A stretch of DNA of 64,000 bases from Sulfuricella denitrificans (GCA_002632355.1 NSJJ01000005.1:62001-126000); one strand, 5' to 3'. Positions 17,726-27,635 are shown, counted from the stretch's first letter. Numbers and translations are program-made. Notes: a model not told the origin generated them from the letters alone.

Positions 17726-20700
17726 TTATTCTGCTGACAGTAAGCCGGTGGTATCGCCGGCACCCCGTCGAAACAAGCTGTCCAGTCCTGCTGCGGCGTG
17801 CATCTCCAGAGTTTTTGCCTGTTGTTCCCGGCTGATGGCAAGGGCTTGTCGGAAGCATGTTTCGGCCTGGGTTCGATTGCCCGCGTCAAGGCCGAGCAGA
17901 GCTTCACCCTTGAGACAAAGAAGCTCCGCCTCGAGATGATGATCACCCAAAGTCTCTCCCACGTTCAGCGCATTTTCTACCCCCCCCAGCGCCGCCTCGA
18001 ATTGCCCCAGGCAAATATGTGCATCCGCCAGCGGCCCGAGGACAATCAGCATCACACCGCGCATGGCCTCGCGCGTCAGTTCAATGCATCGCTGAATTTG
18101 TCCGACGCCCTTGGCATGCCCCTGCATTGCAAGCGCCCAGCCGCGCGCGAGGGACCCGCCAATCTGCCACAGTTGAAAACCATGACTATCGGCCAAAGCC
18201 AGCGTCTCTTCTGCCAAGGCCAGGGCCTCCCCGGCCTGTCGCAAGCGGCAATGCAGGATGGCAGCGAAGGTCAGTGCGTATGCCAGACTGAAAGGATGTC
18301 CGCTCTGCCGCGCCCTGGCCAGCGTTTCCGTACTGGTTCTTCTGGCCTGTTCGGGTTCGCCGAGAAACCATTGCACCCACGACAGGTAGGAACCGCTCGT
18401 AACATCAACATCCTCGCCGAACTGGGTCACATGGCTTTCATGGTAACAGGGCTGATATAGCGCCAGGGCTCGTTCCAGGTGATCGCGCGCCGCCTCGAAC
18501 CGTCCCTGCCAGAAAAGGGTGTTGCCCATCGAGAAATGGCCCTGCTGGATTTGCACCGGGTCGCTGCCGCGTTGAGCCATGTTCAGGAGTTGCTGTGCCA
18601 GTTCAGCAGCGTGAACGTAACCGCAGCGGGAGCTCGCACTGGCCCACAATCCCCATACCGCACGGAACATATCCGGGCTGCCCTCGTGCAGGTCACACAA
18701 TACAAGCGCATGCGAATGAGCACTTGCCGCCTGTTCGGAAGCATAGCCATCCAGGGCGATCACCGCCAAACCGAGGCTGTTCTGGAGATCGAATTCCAGT
18801 TGCGCCCTATCCTGATCTGGCGGCAGCCTGTCGATCAGGCTCAGCCCTGCCCTGAAATGCATGATAGCCTCCTGGTCGGCGGAATGCTGGGAAGCGAGCT
18901 TCCCGGCCTGGAGCCAGCAAGAAGCAGCCAGCCGATATTCCGCGCCTGCTTCCAGATGCTGAGCCAGAATTTCCGGGTGCTCTACAGGAACACGAGCTTC
19001 CTCATGTTGCAGCGCCTTGGCTATGCGCAAATGCGCCGATTGTCGGTCGGACCGGGTCAGGGACTGATAGGCAGCATCCTGTATCAACGCATGCATGAAC
19101 TGATAAGTTGCTTCGTCATCACTCCACACGATTCTCGCATCCCGCAACTTTTGCAACGAATGTTTCAGCGCATCCGGCGCTAAAGGTGAGATTCTGCGCA
19201 GCACATCGAAAGTGAATTTACGCCCGATGGTCGCGGCTAATTGAGCAGTGGCTTTCGCCGGCCCCGTGCTATCCAGGCGTGCGGCAAGCAAGTCATGTAG
19301 CGTTGCCGGGATTGCCGACTCTCCCTCGGAGAGAGCAATTTTTACCAGCTCTTCAGCAAACAAAGGAATGCCCTCAGCACGCTCGACGATATGCTGCAGC
19401 GTAACTTGTGCGATATCCGGAGCAAGCATGCCGATCAATTCCGTTACCTCGTCGTCAACCAAGGGCTCCAGCAGCAGGTTTGTCACCTGATCTTCACGCC
19501 AGGGCGACTGGAACTCGGATCGCGCAGTAAAAATCACAAAAGTTGGCACGCTTCGCTGCTGATTGATGAACCTCATCAGCAGTTCCAGGGTAGATGGATC
19601 GATCCAGTGCAGATCTTCCACAACGAGCATCAACGGTTGTTGTTCTGCCAGACTATGCAGAAGACGGAGCAGGATATCGAACGTATCCTCGCGCTGCTGC
19701 CTGGAAGGCAACGCCGGTTTCTGGTGCGGCGCTGCCAGAGGGAGCTTGAGCATTTCCGCGAGCAGGGGTGCTGCCTCAGAAGCCAGTTCAGGATGAAATT
19801 CTTCCAGATGTTTCACGAGTTTGAAAAATTTTGTTCCCGCAGTATCGTTGTCCGTAAACTTCAAGATGGAAGTACAGTGTGCAATCAGAGGATGGAATGG
19901 AGACTGGCTGAATTCCGGAAAACAGCGTAATTCCCTTACCTTACAGGCCTGCTCATTCAGCTTTTCCTTTACGGCGAGCATCAGGCGCGACTTGCCGATA
20001 CCTGCGTCCCCCCTCAGCAGTACAGCACGGCGGGAGCCATGCCGGGTTTCTTCCCACAAGTCCATCAATGCGATGATTTCAGCTTTGCGTCCGACCAGCG
20101 GAGTCAACTTCGCGGCAGCCGCCAGTCGGTGAGTCGCCCCGGTTTCCCCAATGAGCTTGAATACCTCTATTGGACGTGTAACCCGCTGCAGCTGCTGTAC
20201 TCCCAGGCTTGTGCAATCGAAATAGCCAGTAACCAGGCGATGTGTCGTTTCACTGATGGCCACTTCGCCGCTTTCCACCAGATACCGCAAGCGGATGGCG
20301 GTCGAAGTTGTTGCTCCAACAGCGTCGGGTACAGCCATGCTGCCGCCAGTGATAATCAGCCCGGTATGAATACCCGCGCGCACTCCAACACTGGAGGATT
20401 TATCCCGGGTAATCGCCTGCGCAGCTTGTAGTGCCTGGCGGGCTGCATTCTCGCAGGCCTGCGGGTAACCGAAATATGCCAGCAGGTCGCCCGTGTACAC
20501 TTCCACAACGTACCCCGAAAAATGACGTATCTTTTCGATCCAGCGTTGTCGTGCAGGCAGCAGCAAGGCCATTGCTTCATCCGGATCTTCCACTCCATCC
20601 ACAGACAACTCGCAATAGAGAATCGTTACCTGACGCCGTTCCGCCTCAAGAGGTGGAAAGAACGCCGCGGGCAGTTCAACCGTCGTTCCGCGTACCAGAG

Positions 20701-21511
20701 GTTGTAACTCGCCCTTGCGAATACACTCCACCAGATCATGCGTCGCTTTTCCGGGCTGCACTCCAAGTTCATTTTTCAGAATGCGGCAGCATGTTGTATA
20801 TTTTGCAAGGGCACTGCCGCTTTCTCCGTTCAAGGCAAGAAGCCGCATGGACCGTCTGTGGCCTTCCTCGTCCCAGGGAGCCAACTCGGTGTAGCGCAGG
20901 GCGAAAGATACCGCCTTTGAAAAGGCGCCCAGTTGCTCATGGCAATCCGACAGGCGCATCAGCCATGTCAGGGCGCGGAGTCGTAGCGCTTCTCGTTGCA
21001 TCAGCAACCAGTCCTCGAACTCCTGGCAATCAGGCAGGAAAAAACCGGCCATGAATTCTCCCCGGTAGAGCCCGGCCACATTCTCCATTTTCGCCAGACA
21101 TGCTGTGCACCGCACGGGCAGAAAAGGTGTGGTGCAAAGGGGAGGCATAGCGGAAAAATCCGCCACATCGAACCAATGAAGCGCAGATGAATCAAGGCTG
21201 ACAAATTCCCGGTCGACCAGCAGGCAGGGAGTAGCAGGCTGCGCATCGTTCAGCACCTGGCGCAGATTCAGCAATACCTGCCGAAGATTACTTAAAGCCG
21301 CGTTCATGGGAAGATCCGGCCAGAACAGCTCTGCCAGCTTTTTTCTCGGGTGAGGTGCCGTTGTCTCCATGGCAATGTAGGCCAAAAGAGCACGACCTTT
21401 TTCGTAGGACAATCCATCGTTGCGCTCGCCCGGGCGTTCGAGTGAAAAACCGCCCAGCAGTCTGAGAGTAGGAGCACATGGAATGCTGCTTACGAGTGAT
21501 TTGGACACCAA
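17726..21511 (-). CDS. Large BTAD-type regulator with cyclase-like, AAA ATPase and TPR domains (1261 aa)
   Basis: Domains in order: an OmpR-like winged helix (about 14-110), a BTAD helical domain (115-270), a class III nucleotide cyclase-like domain (290-455), an AAA ATPase with Walker A GDAGIGKS at 501-508 and a Walker B followed by HWIDPST, and TPR-type helical repeats (about 800-1250). This combination marks a signal-integrating transcription regulator. In the cyclase-like part the first metal Asp is replaced (CEL, Glu301) and the second motif is altered (TGDLLAYFGYP in place of GDGLLAYFGYP), so catalysis is doubtful. The first codons are TTG at 21511 and GTG at 21508. It lies 298 bases upstream of the filament operon in the same direction, suggesting control of it; that link is inferred. 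Confidence 0.85.
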   Translation of the reverse strand: MVSKSLVSSIPCAPTLRLLGGFSLERPGERNDGLSYEKGRALLAYIAMETTAPHPRKKLAELFWPDLPMNAALSNLRQVLLNLRQVLNDAQPATPCLLVDREFVSLDSSALHWFDVADFSAMPPLCTTPFLPVRCTACLAKMENVAGLYRGEFMAGFFLPDCQEFEDWLLMQREALRLRALTWLMRLSDCHEQLGAFSKAVSFALRYTELAPWDEEGHRRSMRLLALNGESGSALAKYTTCCRILKNELGVQPGKATHDLVECIRKGELQPLVRGTTVELPAAFFPPLEAERRQVTILYCELSVDGVEDPDEAMALLLPARQRWIEKIRHFSGYVVEVYTGDLLAYFGYPQACENAARQALQAAQAITRDKSSSVGVRAGIHTGLIITGGSMAVPDAVGATTSTAIRLRYLVESGEVAISETTHRLVTGYFDCTSLGVQQLQRVTRPIEVFKLIGETGATHRLAAAAKLTPLVGRKAEIIALMDLWEETRHGSRRAVLLRGDAGIGKSRLMLAVKEKLNEQACKVRELRCFPEFSQSPFHPLIAHCTSILKFTDNDTAGTKFFKLVKHLEEFHPELASEAAPLLAEMLKLPLAAPHQKPALPSRQQREDTFDILLRLLHSLAEQQPLMLVVEDLHWIDPSTLELLMRFINQQRSVPTFVIFTARSEFQSPWREDQVTNLLLEPLVDDEVTELIGMLAPDIAQVTLQHIVERAEGIPLFAEELVKIALSEGESAIPATLHDLLAARLDSTGPAKATAQLAATIGRKFTFDVLRRISPLAPDALKHSLQKLRDARIVWSDDEATYQFMHALIQDAAYQSLTRSDRQSAHLRIAKALQHEEARVPVEHPEILAQHLEAGAEYRLAASCWLQAGKLASQHSADQEAIMHFRAGLSLIDRLPPDQDRAQLEFDLQNSLGLAVIALDGYASEQAASAHSHALVLCDLHEGSPDMFRAVWGLWASASSRCGYVHAAELAQQLLNMAQRGSDPVQIQQGHFSMGNTLFWQGRFEAARDHLERALALYQPCYHESHVTQFGEDVDVTSGSYLSWVQWFLGEPEQARRTSTETLARARQSGHPFSLAYALTFAAILHCRLRQAGEALALAEETLALADSHGFQLWQIGGSLARGWALAMQGHAKGVGQIQRCIELTREAMRGVMLIVLGPLADAHICLGQFEAALGGVENALNVGETLGDHHLEAELLCLKGEALLGLDAGNRTQAETCFRQALAISREQQAKTLEMHAAAGLDSLFRRGAGDTTGLLSAE

Positions 21512-21666
21512 ATGGGGGTTCCCGTGAGATGAAACTTTATTCTACAAGTTTCCGGGCCATCCGGGGGAGGATTATCGACCCGGATTACCGGGCGAGATCA
21601 GCCTTGGCAGCGTTTCCTGGGGCTATAAAGCAGGACAGGAATACTGGAACAGCACGGCCCCAGAAT

Positions 21667-22569
21667 TCAGTGGTGGGAGAGATGGAAATGTCGCAAAAAA
21701 TGGCTGACTGCCAGGTAGGCGCCTAGCCAGCCCAGAAAGGCCGAGATACCCAGCAACATGGCCACATCATTCATGGCCAGCCCCCCCAGCCTGAAAGTTG
21801 AGCCATAGAGGCTGGCGAGCCGGGTAACGCTGATATTCAGCAGCTGGGTGCTCGTAGCAATAATTCCCCACGCCGCCAGGCCGCCAAGCAATCCCTGAAG
21901 TGCGCCATGATAGAGAAATGGCAGGCGGATAAAACGGTTGGTGGCGCCGACCAGCTTGCTGACCTCAATCTCCTCCTGTCGCGTGAGGATCTGCAGGCGG
22001 ATGATGTTACCCATCCCGGCAATCAGGCCGAACGCCAGCAAGACAGCGAGCATGAGCGTGAGTTGCTGCCCCAGTTCCAGCAAGGCATTCAAACGTCTGG
22101 CCCAGGCTGAATCGAGTTCTGCGCTTTCCACACCCGGCCATTGCGAAACTTCCAGGCGCAATTTATCCAGCAAGGCCGCATCATTTCCCTTCGCGGTGAG
22201 GATGTAGGCGTCAGGCAGCGGATTATTCGGCAGCCCGGCGGCAAGGTCTCCGAGGCCATTGCTGGCGGAGAGCTCCTTTAACGCCTGTTCGCGGCTGACA
22301 AAGCGGAATGTCCTGATTGCGCCATGTGACTTGAGTTTCTGCTCGATCTGGCGCTGCGCGTCCCTGCCTGCGTCGAGTTTGAGGAACAGGCTGATCTGCG
22401 GCTGGATTTCAAGTGAGCTGGAAACCTGGGCGAGATTGGAAAGCAGCAGATAGAGTCCGGCGGGCAGGCTGAGGGCGATGCCAATGACGCTGACCGTGAT
22501 CAGGGTGGCAATGGGTGTGCCGGCCAGACGCCGCAACGTGCTCATCAGGGTACGCCAGTGGCGGCTCAT
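21667..22569 (-). CDS. ftsX: Cell division ABC transporter permease FtsX
   Basis: The 300-residue protein has the FtsX layout: an N-terminal membrane span (about 22-45), a periplasmic domain with FRFVSREQALKEL, and three C-terminal spans. The phrase LQILTRQEEIEVSKLVGAT is the classic FtsX segment before the last spans. FtsX works with FtsE at the division septum to activate wall hydrolases through their regulators. It overlaps ftsE by 4 bases (ATGA). The gene ends about 155 bases downstream of the large regulator's start, on the same strand. Confidence 0.95.
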   Translation of the reverse strand: MSRHWRTLMSTLRRLAGTPIATLITVSVIGIALSLPAGLYLLLSNLAQVSSSLEIQPQISLFLKLDAGRDAQRQIEQKLKSHGAIRTFRFVSREQALKELSASNGLGDLAAGLPNNPLPDAYILTAKGNDAALLDKLRLEVSQWPGVESAELDSAWARRLNALLELGQQLTLMLAVLLAFGLIAGMGNIIRLQILTRQEEIEVSKLVGATNRFIRLPFLYHGALQGLLGGLAAWGIIATSTQLLNISVTRLASLYGSTFRLGGLAMNDVAMLLGISAFLGWLGAYLAVSHFLRHFHLSHH

Positions 22570-23219
22570 GAGGCCAGTCTCCCGTGCTGGAAGTGCAGGG
22601 TGCGATTGCCGAAGCGCTCGATCAGTTGCTCGTCATGAGTGACGATGACCACGGTGACGCCGACCTGGTTGAAGGATTTGAACATTTCAAGAATCTCGCC
22701 GGCGTAGGCGCTGTCGAGGTTGCCGGTAGGCTCGTCCGCCAGCAGGATGGACGGGCGGTGAACAATGGCGCGGGCGATGCACAGGCGTTGCTGTTCGCCG
22801 CCGGAGAGTGCAATGGGCATGGCCTTCTCGCGCTCCAGCAGGCCGACCTTGTCAAGCGCGGCGCGCACACGTTTGGCAGCCTCGGCCCGGTCGAAGCCGG
22901 TGATCTCGAGCGGCAGCATGACATTGTCGAAGGCGCTGCGGTCGAAGAGCAGCTTGTGGTCCTGGAAAATCAGGCCGAAGTTGCGGCGCAGGAACGGCAC
23001 CGCCGCAGGGCGCAACTGGCTCAGGTTCTGGCCATTGATGATGATGCTGCCGCTGCTCGGCGGCTCAATGGCGACAATCAGGTTGAGCAGGGTGCTCTTG
23101 CCCGCGCCGGAATGGCCGGTGACGAACACCATTTCTCCTTTTTCGATGGTGAAGCTGATGTCCTTGAGTGCTTCGTAGCCACCGGGATAGCGCTTGCTGA
23201 CTTGGCTCAGGCTGATCAT
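22566..23219 (-). CDS. ftsE: Cell division ABC transporter ATPase FtsE
   Basis: The 217-residue protein is the ATPase partner of FtsX. It has Walker [10 protein letters not shown] (35-43), the signature LSGGEQQR, and Walker [14 protein letters not shown] chose ATG 23219 ([11 protein letters not shown]), which overlaps the trpE stop in ATGA; a longer frame to 23300 would run into trpE. The coupling of ftsE directly behind trpE is unusual, as trpE is more often followed by trpG and trpD. Confidence 0.96.
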   Translation of the reverse strand: MISLSQVSKRYPGGYEALKDISFTIEKGEMVFVTGHSGAGKSTLLNLIVAIEPPSSGSIIINGQNLSQLRPAAVPFLRRNFGLIFQDHKLLFDRSAFDNVMLPLEITGFDRAEAAKRVRAALDKVGLLEREKAMPIALSGGEQQRLCIARAIVHRPSILLADEPTGNLDSAYAGEILEMFKSFNQVGVTVVIVTHDEQLIERFGNRTLHFQHGRLAS

Positions 23220-24691
23220 TTTTCTTCCGCGCCCAGCCCGCCCAGCGCCAGTTCGGCGGCGCGCAGCACGGCACGCGCCTTGTTGCGCGTTTCTTCCCAT
23301 TCGCTCTGCGGCACCGAGTCGGCCACCACGCCGGCCCCGGCCTGAACGAACAGGGTGCCGTCCTTGATTACGGCCGTGCGGATGGCAATCGCCAGATCCA
23401 TGTCGCCGTTGTAACCGAGATAACCCACTGCACCGCCATAGATGCCGCGCTTGGTCGGCTCCAGTTCGTCGATGATTTCCATGGCGCGCACTTTCGGCGC
23501 GCCGGACAGTGTGCCCGCCGGGAAGGTCGCACGCAGCACGTCCAGCGCCGATACGCCCGGCTTGCGGCGGCCTTCGACGTTGGAAACGATGTGCATCACG
23601 TGCGAGTAGCGTTCGATGACCATTTTCTCGGATACCTGCACCGTGCCCGTTTCGGCGACACGGCCCACGTCGTTGCGCCCGAGGTCCATCAGCATCAGGT
23701 GTTCGGCCAGTTCCTTGGGATCGTTGAGCAGATCGGCCGCCAGCGTTTCATCCTCTTCGCGCGTCTTGCCGCGCGGCCGGGTGCCGGCAATCGGGCGCAC
23801 GGTCACGGTGTCGGCTTCCAGTTGCACCAGAATTTCCGGCGAGGCGCCGACCACATGATGGTCACCCATGTCGTAGTAGAACATGTAGGGGGAAGGGTTC
23901 AGGGTGCGAAGCGCCCGGTACAGGGAGAGCGGCGAGGCGGCATAAGGCTGGCTCATGCGCTGGGACAGCACCACCTGCATGATGTCGCCATCAAAGATAT
24001 AGCGCTTGGCTTTTTCCACGGCGGCCTTGAACGCATCTTCGCCGAACTCGGAAGCGGCCTGCTGCGGAGCGGCGACCGCCGATTCCGGCATTTCCACCGG
24101 CCGGCGCAGCATGCTGCGCAGTTCCGCCAGGCGCTGCTGCGCGTGGGCAAAGGCGTCGGGCTGGCCCGGATCGGCATAGACGATGAGGTAGATCTTGCCG
24201 GAGAGGTTGTCCATCACCGCCAGTTCGTCGGACAGCAGCAGCAGGATATCGGGTGCGCCAATGACATCCGGCTTGGCCGTGCCGGCCAGCTTCTTTTCGA
24301 CATAGCGAATGGTATCGTAACCGAAGTAGCCGGCCAGGCCGCCGGAAAAGCGTGGCTGTCCGGGACGCTCGGCAACCTTGAGACGAGCCATGTAGGTCTG
24401 GATGAACTCGAGCGGGTCGGCGCTTTCCAAGCTTTCAAGAATGGCGTGATCGCTTTCGACGCTTACCTGCTTTCCGCGCACCACGATACGGGTTCTGGCG
24501 GGCAGGCCGATGAAGGAGTAGCGGCCGAAGCGTTCACCGCCTTCTACCGATTCGAGCAGGTAGGAATAGGGCTGGTTGGCGAGTTTAAGATAAAGCGACA
24601 GCGGGGTGTCGAGATCGGCCAGCGTTTCCAGCGCAAGCGGGATGCGGTTGTAGCCTTCTGCGGCAAGACGGTTGAATTCCTGTTCGGTCAT
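23216..24691 (-). CDS. trpE: Anthranilate synthase component I
   Basis: TrpE (491 aa) makes anthranilate from chorismate with glutamine-derived ammonia, the first step of tryptophan synthesis. The N-terminal LLES motif (45-48) is the tryptophan feedback site. The catalytic half shows [31 protein letters not shown], and [16 protein letters not shown] chose ATG 24691 because the longer frame to 24757 adds residues not found in the family; the ribosome site is weak (GGAA). It follows gph, as in many betaproteobacteria, but trpG and trpD are absent and ftsE comes next with a 4-base overlap. Confidence 0.96.
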   Translation of the reverse strand: MTEQEFNRLAAEGYNRIPLALETLADLDTPLSLYLKLANQPYSYLLESVEGGERFGRYSFIGLPARTRIVVRGKQVSVESDHAILESLESADPLEFIQTYMARLKVAERPGQPRFSGGLAGYFGYDTIRYVEKKLAGTAKPDVIGAPDILLLLSDELAVMDNLSGKIYLIVYADPGQPDAFAHAQQRLAELRSMLRRPVEMPESAVAAPQQAASEFGEDAFKAAVEKAKRYIFDGDIMQVVLSQRMSQPYAASPLSLYRALRTLNPSPYMFYYDMGDHHVVGASPEILVQLEADTVTVRPIAGTRPRGKTREEDETLAADLLNDPKELAEHLMLMDLGRNDVGRVAETGTVQVSEKMVIERYSHVMHIVSNVEGRRKPGVSALDVLRATFPAGTLSGAPKVRAMEIIDELEPTKRGIYGGAVGYLGYNGDMDLAIAIRTAVIKDGTLFVQAGAGVVADSVPQSEWEETRNKARAVLRAAELALGGLGAEEK

Positions 24692-24807
24692 GATATTGAT
24701 TCCGTATGTTTTACTGAAAAAAGAGTGGCGGGCGCTGCTTATTGCCAGGCACGCCATCGCCAGGAGAGCCCGGCGCTTTTCAGTTCAACTCGGAGTTTGT
24801 TCATGAC

Positions 24808-25497
24808 TCAGATTTTCACCATCAGTTTTGTGGCATCCAGCAGGCTGGGCACCACGGCGTCGAGGTCTAGCTCTTCAACGCTGCGCCCGCGGTTATAGCC
24901 GTAAGGCACGCAGAACACATGGCAGCCTGCCGCACGAGCGGCCTGAGTGTCATTGAGAGAGTCGCCAATCAGCAGCAGTTCTGCCGGTTCGATGCCGAAA
25001 TGTTTGCAGGCATGCAACAGCGGCATCGGGTCCGGTTTGCGCTTGGGCAGGGTGTCGCCAGAAAGAATCAGCTCGAAATAGTCGAACAGGCCGGTGTCTT
25101 TCAGCAGCGGCACGGTGAATTTTTCCGCCTTGTTGGTGATGCAGGCGAGGCGATATCCCGCAGCCTTCATTGCCTGCAGGCCCTCCACCACGCCCGGAAA
25201 TGGCCGGCTTTCGCGGCTGACCACCTCGGCGTAGTGCTTCTCGTAAATCGGCAGGGCCCTGGCGAACAAAGCCGCATCAGGTTCCGCATCCATCTCGCGG
25301 GTGAGCACCCGCTTGACCAGGCGGGAAACGCCATTGCCGATATAGGTCGTGACGGTTGCCAGCTCCACCGGCGGCAGGGCAAGCTCGGCAGCCATGCGGG
25401 TAGCCGCCTCGGCCAGATCCGGGGCGGTATTGAGCAATGTGCCGTCAAGGTCGATGACGACCGACTTGAGGCGCAGGGGAAAAGTAGGTTTTGTCAT
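24808..25497 (-). CDS. gph: Phosphoglycolate phosphatase
   Basis: The 229-residue HAD-family protein has motif I DLDGTLLNTAPDL with the nucleophile Asp, motif II in ACITNKAEKF, and motif III LLIGDSLNDTQAARAAGC. This pattern and its place between rpe and trpE identify Gph, which removes 2-phosphoglycolate arising from Rubisco oxygenation or DNA repair. The spacing to trpE is 116 bases. HAD phosphatases are broad, so the substrate rests partly on gene order. Confidence 0.92.
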   Translation of the reverse strand: MTKPTFPLRLKSVVIDLDGTLLNTAPDLAEAATRMAAELALPPVELATVTTYIGNGVSRLVKRVLTREMDAEPDAALFARALPIYEKHYAEVVSRESRPFPGVVEGLQAMKAAGYRLACITNKAEKFTVPLLKDTGLFDYFELILSGDTLPKRKPDPMPLLHACKHFGIEPAELLLIGDSLNDTQAARAAGCHVFCVPYGYNRGRSVEELDLDAVVPSLLDATKLMVKI

Positions 25498-25503
25498 GGA
25501 TCT

Positions 25504-25836
25504 CTAATGCTTTGCAGGTTGTTCAGGCGCAGATTCTGCAGCCTGCTCGCCTTCAGGTTTGGCTTCGCCCTCGGCGGCAGCCTCATCGGCGGGCTTTTCC
25601 GGGCCGTGGGCGGCTTCTTTTTTATCCGCGTCGGCACGCTTCCAGCCCGTAAGGATGGAAGTGGGCGTATAGGTATTGTTTTCCTTCATGCAGTCTTCAG
25701 GCAGCTTGTCCGACAGACGACAGGCGAAGCCGATGGATTCTCCATCCTTGGCCTTGTCGCCACCGCTCAGCAAGTCGCAGCCGGCCAGCGGCAGCGCCGC
25801 GGCCAGCAACAAAAGAGCAACGGAGCGCCCTGACAT
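25504..25836 (-). CDS. Small lipoprotein of unknown function
   Basis: From ATG 25836 the product has 110 residues. The signal peptide MSGRSVALLLLAAALPLAGC has a lipobox LAGC, so Cys20 is probably lipidated. The mature part contains two further Cys (in FACRLS and EDCMKE) and a Glu/Ala/Pro/Lys-rich tail (about 65-110) likely to be disordered. It starts 8 bases after the rpe stop and ends 7 bases before gph, so it is in that operon. I do not recognise a family. Confidence 0.8.
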   Translation of the reverse strand: MSGRSVALLLLAAALPLAGCDLLSGGDKAKDGESIGFACRLSDKLPEDCMKENNTYTPTSILTGWKRADADKKEAAHGPEKPADEAAAEGEAKPEGEQAAESAPEQPAKH

Positions 25837-25843
25837 GCGGCGC

Positions 25844-26530
25844 TTAAACCTTGGCCAGTTCTGCACGCATTGAGGCAATGACGGAATCGTAGCGGTGCGG
25901 ATCGCCGTCCTTGGCTGCGCCGAATACGGCTGAGCCGGCTACGAAGGTGTCAACGCCAGCGCGGGCAACTTCCAGGATATTGCCGGGGCCGACGCCGCCA
26001 TCGATCTCGAGGCTGATATCCAGCCCGCGTGCGTCGATCATCTGGCGTACCTTGCGGGCCTTGTCGAGCACGTAGGGAATGAACTTCTGGCCGCCGAAAC
26101 CGGGGTTGACGGACATCAGCAGGACCATGTCGAGCTTGTCCAGGGTGTATTCCAGCACATCCAGCGGCGTAGCCGGGTTGAACACCAGACCGGCCTTGCA
26201 GCCGCTTTCCTTGATCAGGCCGATGGTGCGGTCGATATGCTCGGAAGCCTCGGGGTGGAAGGTGATATAGGTGGCGCCAGCCTTGGCGAAATCGGGGATG
26301 ATGCGATCCACCGGCTTGACCATCAGGTGCACGTCGATCGGTGCGGTCACGCCATGTTTGCGCAGGGCTTCGCACACCAGCGGGCCGATGGTCAGATTGG
26401 GGACGTAATGGTTGTCCATGACGTCGAAATGAACGACATCTGCGCCAGCGGCGAGAACATCGTCGACGTCTTTGCCGAGGTTGGCGAAGTTGGCCGAGAG
26501 GATGCTGGGCGCGATACGGTATTGAGGCAT
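25844..26530 (-). CDS. rpe: Ribulose-phosphate 3-epimerase
   Basis: The 228-residue TIM-barrel protein interconverts ribulose 5-phosphate and xylulose 5-phosphate in the pentose phosphate and Calvin cycles. Family motifs are [40 protein letters not shown] and [11 protein letters not shown], which carry the metal and catalytic Asp/His residues. A ribosome site AAGGAA precedes the ATG. It leads the run rpe, lipoprotein gene, gph, trpE. Confidence 0.97.
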   Translation of the reverse strand: MPQYRIAPSILSANFANLGKDVDDVLAAGADVVHFDVMDNHYVPNLTIGPLVCEALRKHGVTAPIDVHLMVKPVDRIIPDFAKAGATYITFHPEASEHIDRTIGLIKESGCKAGLVFNPATPLDVLEYTLDKLDMVLLMSVNPGFGGQKFIPYVLDKARKVRQMIDARGLDISLEIDGGVGPGNILEVARAGVDTFVAGSAVFGAAKDGDPHRYDSVIASMRAELAKV

Positions 26531-26587
26531 GATGATTCCTTAAAAAAGCGGGAAAATTTGTATTTTAACCCTAATTTGCCCCTCTGG

Positions 26588-26621
26588 GACAGACGCGCTG
26601 CGAAGCAATCGCTTCTGTCCT
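26588..26621. repeat. Inverted repeat between the NYN gene and rpe
   Basis: GGACAGA near 26588 pairs with TCTGTCC near 26621, with an inner GAAGC / GCTTC stem. The hairpin lies after the NYN gene stop in transcript direction. There is no clear T-run, so it is at best an imperfect terminator or an mRNA-processing structure. Confidence 0.4.
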
Positions 26622-26682
26622 GAAAGGATTTGACGTTATTTGACGGACAGGAAACTTCCCGCTTGCAAAGCTGGTGAGCCAG

Positions 26683-27528
26683 TTAATATTCCGGGTTGAA
26701 GTTCCGGATAATGACGCCACCCGACTTTTCGTCGTATTCAACCTCAAGCAGTTTGCGTGCTGCGGCTTCGTCCAGCAGTTTGCTGAACGAACCAAACCCG
26801 TAATAACTTTCATTGAAGCCCGGTTTGCGACGCTTGAGCGCCTGTTTAACCATGGATCCCCAGATTTTTTCCTCTTCCCCGCGCTCCAGAAAGAGCGCTT
26901 CCACCGTGCCCATGACCAGGTCGATGGCTTCCTGCGTCTTGTCGTTTTCTTCCCTGGGCGCAGTTCTGGGTGTAGCTTCGCCTGTTCCCTTGGTGGCGGG
27001 TTTTTTCCTGACGCGCGTTTTGGCTTTTTCGGCTTTCTTTTCCGTTTCCCTGACCAGATCGTCGTAATAGATGAATTCGTCGCAATTGGCGATCAACAGG
27101 TCGGATGTGGAGTTTTTAACGCCCACACCGATCACCGTTTTGTTGTTCTCGCGCAATTTACTCACCAGGGGCGAGAAATCCGAATCGCCGCTGATGATGA
27201 CGAAAGTATCGACATGGGATTTGGTGTAGCAGAGATCGAGCGCATCCACGACCATGCGGATATCGGCGGAATTTTTGCCTGATTGACGCACATGGGGGAT
27301 CTCGATCAGTTCGAAAGCGGCCTCATGCATGGAGGCCTTGAATTCCTTGTAACGCTCCCAGTCGCAGTAAGCTTTTTTCACCACGATGCTGCCCTTGAGC
27401 AACAGCCGCTCCAGCACCTTGCGGATATCGAATTTCTGCGCGGGCTTGGCATCACGCACGCCCAGGGCAACATTCTCGAAATCGCAATACAGGGCCATGT
27501 TGCGAATTTTTTCTGCGGCCAGGGACAT
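26683..27528 (-). CDS. NYN-domain (PIN-like) RNase-family protein with LOTUS-like C-terminus
   Basis: The N-terminal NYN domain (about 10-160 of 281) has the acidic active-site pattern: YCDFEN, then SADIRMVVDALDLCY, then FVIISGDSDFSPLV. These match the NYN/DUF88 family of PIN-like nucleases. A basic, Lys/Ala/Pro-rich linker follows (about 165-200), then a C-terminal region ending in YYGFGSFSKLLDEA that resembles a LOTUS/OST-HTH RNA-binding domain. I chose ATG 27528 with GGAG at good spacing over a TTG at 27552. The RNA target is unknown. Confidence 0.88.
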   Translation of the reverse strand: MSLAAEKIRNMALYCDFENVALGVRDAKPAQKFDIRKVLERLLLKGSIVVKKAYCDWERYKEFKASMHEAAFELIEIPHVRQSGKNSADIRMVVDALDLCYTKSHVDTFVIISGDSDFSPLVSKLRENNKTVIGVGVKNSTSDLLIANCDEFIYYDDLVRETEKKAEKAKTRVRKKPATKGTGEATPRTAPREENDKTQEAIDLVMGTVEALFLERGEEEKIWGSMVKQALKRRKPGFNESYYGFGSFSKLLDEAAARKLLEVEYDEKSGGVIIRNFNPEY

Positions 27529-27621
27529 GGCAAACTCCAGGGGAGTGATCAATATGACGATAGTATCGGCGGAAATGCAGAAACAGCAAGCGGGAATCCA
27601 TCGCCCGCGGCTTCAGGATTG

Positions 27622-27635
27622 AAGTGTTTACACTT
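27622..27635. repeat. Inverted repeat AAGTGT-TT-ACACTT upstream of the NYN gene
   Basis: A 6+6-base inverted repeat sits about 94 bases upstream of the NYN gene start, within a 263-base gap. One more near-match base pair on each side extends it. It could be an operator for an unknown regulator. A second short inverted repeat (GTTCCG / CGGAAC, 27750-27768) lies nearer the 51-residue gene. Neither has a T-run. Confidence 0.35.

Noticed and set aside
23591-24898. A 435-codon open frame on the plus strand across trpE
   Set aside because: It lies antisense to trpE with its clear family motifs, and its product shows no recognisable domain; high GC content makes such frames common.
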